DNA from: Membranipora membranacea
Lineage: Eukaryota; Bryozoa; Gymnolaemata; Cheilostomatida; Membraniporidae
Length of the DNA: 64,000 bases
Assembly (NCBI GenBank): GCA_914767715.1
Contig: OU612065.1
Span: forward strand, 39,744,001 to 39,808,000
Direction of reading: 5' to 3'
Numbering within the stretch: position 1 is the first letter of the stretch; each line of letters opens with the position of its first letter. Shown here piece after piece: positions 62,301-64,000 of the stretch. The position numbers and the translations under genes are program-made. Below the pieces are notes generated by a model that had not been told where the DNA came from, searched no databases, and saw only the letters and a list, made by a program, of their open reading frames with translations.

Positions 62301-63534
62301 TTGATTCTTTTCCACTTTTACAACATAAAAACAACATGTTATATTCTTCGCTCTACCATCAATATGAGCTGCGTGAAGTGAATTTTTGGGGATCAGCTCA
62401 GCACAACACCCCCCCCCCATTCTTCGCCCCCCCCCAATTATTCCTAAACGGCAGAATATGCAAGCTTGTGTATTGCGACGAAAAAGAAGACGAAAAGTGC
62501 AATTTTTGAGAAGATAAATTCAGGAAAATTCTGCGTTTTGTGTCAATCCCCATTTTAATTTGGCAGCAGCGATCCTTGAGAAGCTCAGCGTAGGGGATCG
62601 CTGGTACTATCAGAGGTTTGTCCCCCATGTCAAGAAGAGGATGCCGGAAAAGATGCTAGACCGGTGCTGCATTGCTATCACTTTTGGTCAATACTCCAGA
62701 AATGATAACCAGTAGGAGAGCTATCGAAATTGGAAAATTGCAGCAGCCATTATAGGCTATTGTTATTGACAACACAAATTATGACTTTTAGGCTGTAATC
62801 CTGATAATGGCTGGTGTTCACTAGTTAGGTTAAGTGTGTCGATGTGCACATAATTACCAAAATCCAGCCGCAGACATCAGATTTTGCTAACTAAACAGGT
62901 ATAGATTTCATAAAATCAGAATATCTGTGGCTGTACGATGGATCACACACGAGTGTCACATTGTAATTCCCTTGGCCTACAGTCCAGTCTAGTGCTTAGA
63001 TCACTGCTGGTACTGTCACAACCGAACAAAAGAGTAACTTACCAGAGCCCGCTACTTGCTGCCAGCTTATAACTTGCGCTTTGAATCCTGCGCTGTGAGT
63101 GCAGCGTTTAGTCCGACAGAATGTTAAACAATGGAGCTAAGCGTGATGTCGCGTCAAGATGATTGTTGCCACAGAGTTCATAGCATGCTACAAATTCTCC
63201 GCAAAAAGTCCAATGCCGTTAAAAGATGCTCGTATGAGCCATCAAACCGGGCAGCATGGTTGAAACCTGGCAGCCAAACCAACCAGTCCCTCCTCAAATA
63301 AAATCAAAAAGGTAAGTTGCATACTAACAATGTTATGGAAGAGAAATATATGTTCTATAATAGATGAAAGATATAATGAAGAAGGAGAACTATGATTCTG
63401 TTGTCAAATAGAGAAACAAGTTAAAATGTCTAGGAATAAGACTATAAACATGGAAATCAAAACAAGAGTTGCATGCCCTTGTTTAGTTATTCCTGCATCC
63501 AAGCATAAAACTGCTAAAATTAATCCCCATAATT

Positions 63535-63654
63535 GTCTACGGCCATATCACGTTGAAAACGCCAGTTCTCGTCCGATCACTGAAGCTAAGCAACGTCGAG
63601 CCCAGTTAGTACTTGGATGGGTGACCGCCTGGGAATACTGGGTGCTGTAGACTT
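63535..63654 (+). rRNA. 5S rRNA (U42, last in window)
   Basis: Consensus copy; its downstream spacer is cut by the window end at 64000. Confidence 0.97.
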
Positions 63655-64000
63655 TTGATTCTTTTCCACTTTTACAACATAAAAACAACATGTTATATTC
63701 TTCGCTCTACCATCAATATGAGCTGCGTGAAGTGAATTTTTGGGGATCAGCTCAGCACAACACCCCCCCCCCCCTTCTTCGCCCCCCCCCCCCCCAATTA
63801 TTCCTAAACGGCAGAATATGCAAGCTTGTGTATTGCGACGAAAAAGAAGACGAAAAGTGCAATTTTTGAGAAGATAAATTCAGGAAAATTCTGCGTTTTG
63901 TGTCAATCCCCATTTTAATTTGGCAGCAGCGATCCTTGAGAAGCTCAGCGTAGGGGATCGCTGGTACTATCAGAGGTTTGTCCCCCATGCCAAGAAGAGG

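Larger units (their letters stand above)
50650..64000 (+). repeat. 5S rDNA tandem array, right block (U33-U42, subtype B)
   Basis: The array resumes in the spacer at the base where it was interrupted. It continues through ten 5S genes to the window end, the last unit being cut. All units carry subtype B spacer bases, for example CACAACCGAACAAAAGAG and ACTCCAGAAAT. U34-U36 and U37-U39 share private SNPs at a three-unit spacing. Confidence 0.97.

Overview
The window is animal (metazoan) nuclear DNA dominated by a tandem 5S ribosomal RNA gene array. The 5S gene (120 nt, strong terminal helix, internal Pol III promoter boxes, T-run terminators) occurs 42 times, always on the + strand, in units of about 1.35 kb. 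The exon-intron gene fragment, the PAN/apple-like extracellular module, the TIR element and the Tx1/L1-like LINE all fit an invertebrate metazoan. A cnidarian or other aquatic invertebrate is plausible, but I cannot fix the species from sequence alone.

Layout. Positions 1-1989 are single-copy flank carrying at least one exon (809-1093) of an extracellular PAN/apple-like protein and a possible small upstream exon (496-537). Positions 1990-2394 hold a 405-bp terminal-inverted-repeat element with a tRNA-like Pol III cassette inside; its right terminus is exactly where the array starts. Positions 2395-45296 are 31 complete 5S units plus most of a 32nd. Positions 45297-50649 are an almost full-length LINE (ORF1 with three CCHC knuckles; ORF2 with APE endonuclease, reverse transcriptase and C-terminal CCHC, broken by two single-base indels) inserted in the 5S intergenic spacer of unit 32. 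Positions 50650-64000 are ten more 5S genes, the last unit cut by the window end. Units are called U1-U42 by the order of their 5S gene.

The only expected products are 5S rRNA (RNA polymerase III) and, if active, the LINE mRNA. The spacer has no convincing protein gene; the many 60-134 codon open frames in it repeat only because the units are near-identical. What is notable is array evolution. (i) Two unit subtypes, A (left) and B (right), meet exactly in the LINE-bearing unit. (ii) Eleven of twelve A/B differences lie in one 228-bp spacer segment. (iii) The B block shows a three-unit higher-order repeat. (iv) The A block shows SNP blocks and long-range sharing typical of unequal exchange or gene conversion. 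(v) In the units I counted, unit length equals 1334 plus the number of C residues in a paired C-tract, apart from two identifiable single-base indels. (vi) A few units carry changes in the 5S gene, terminator or upstream TATA-like element.
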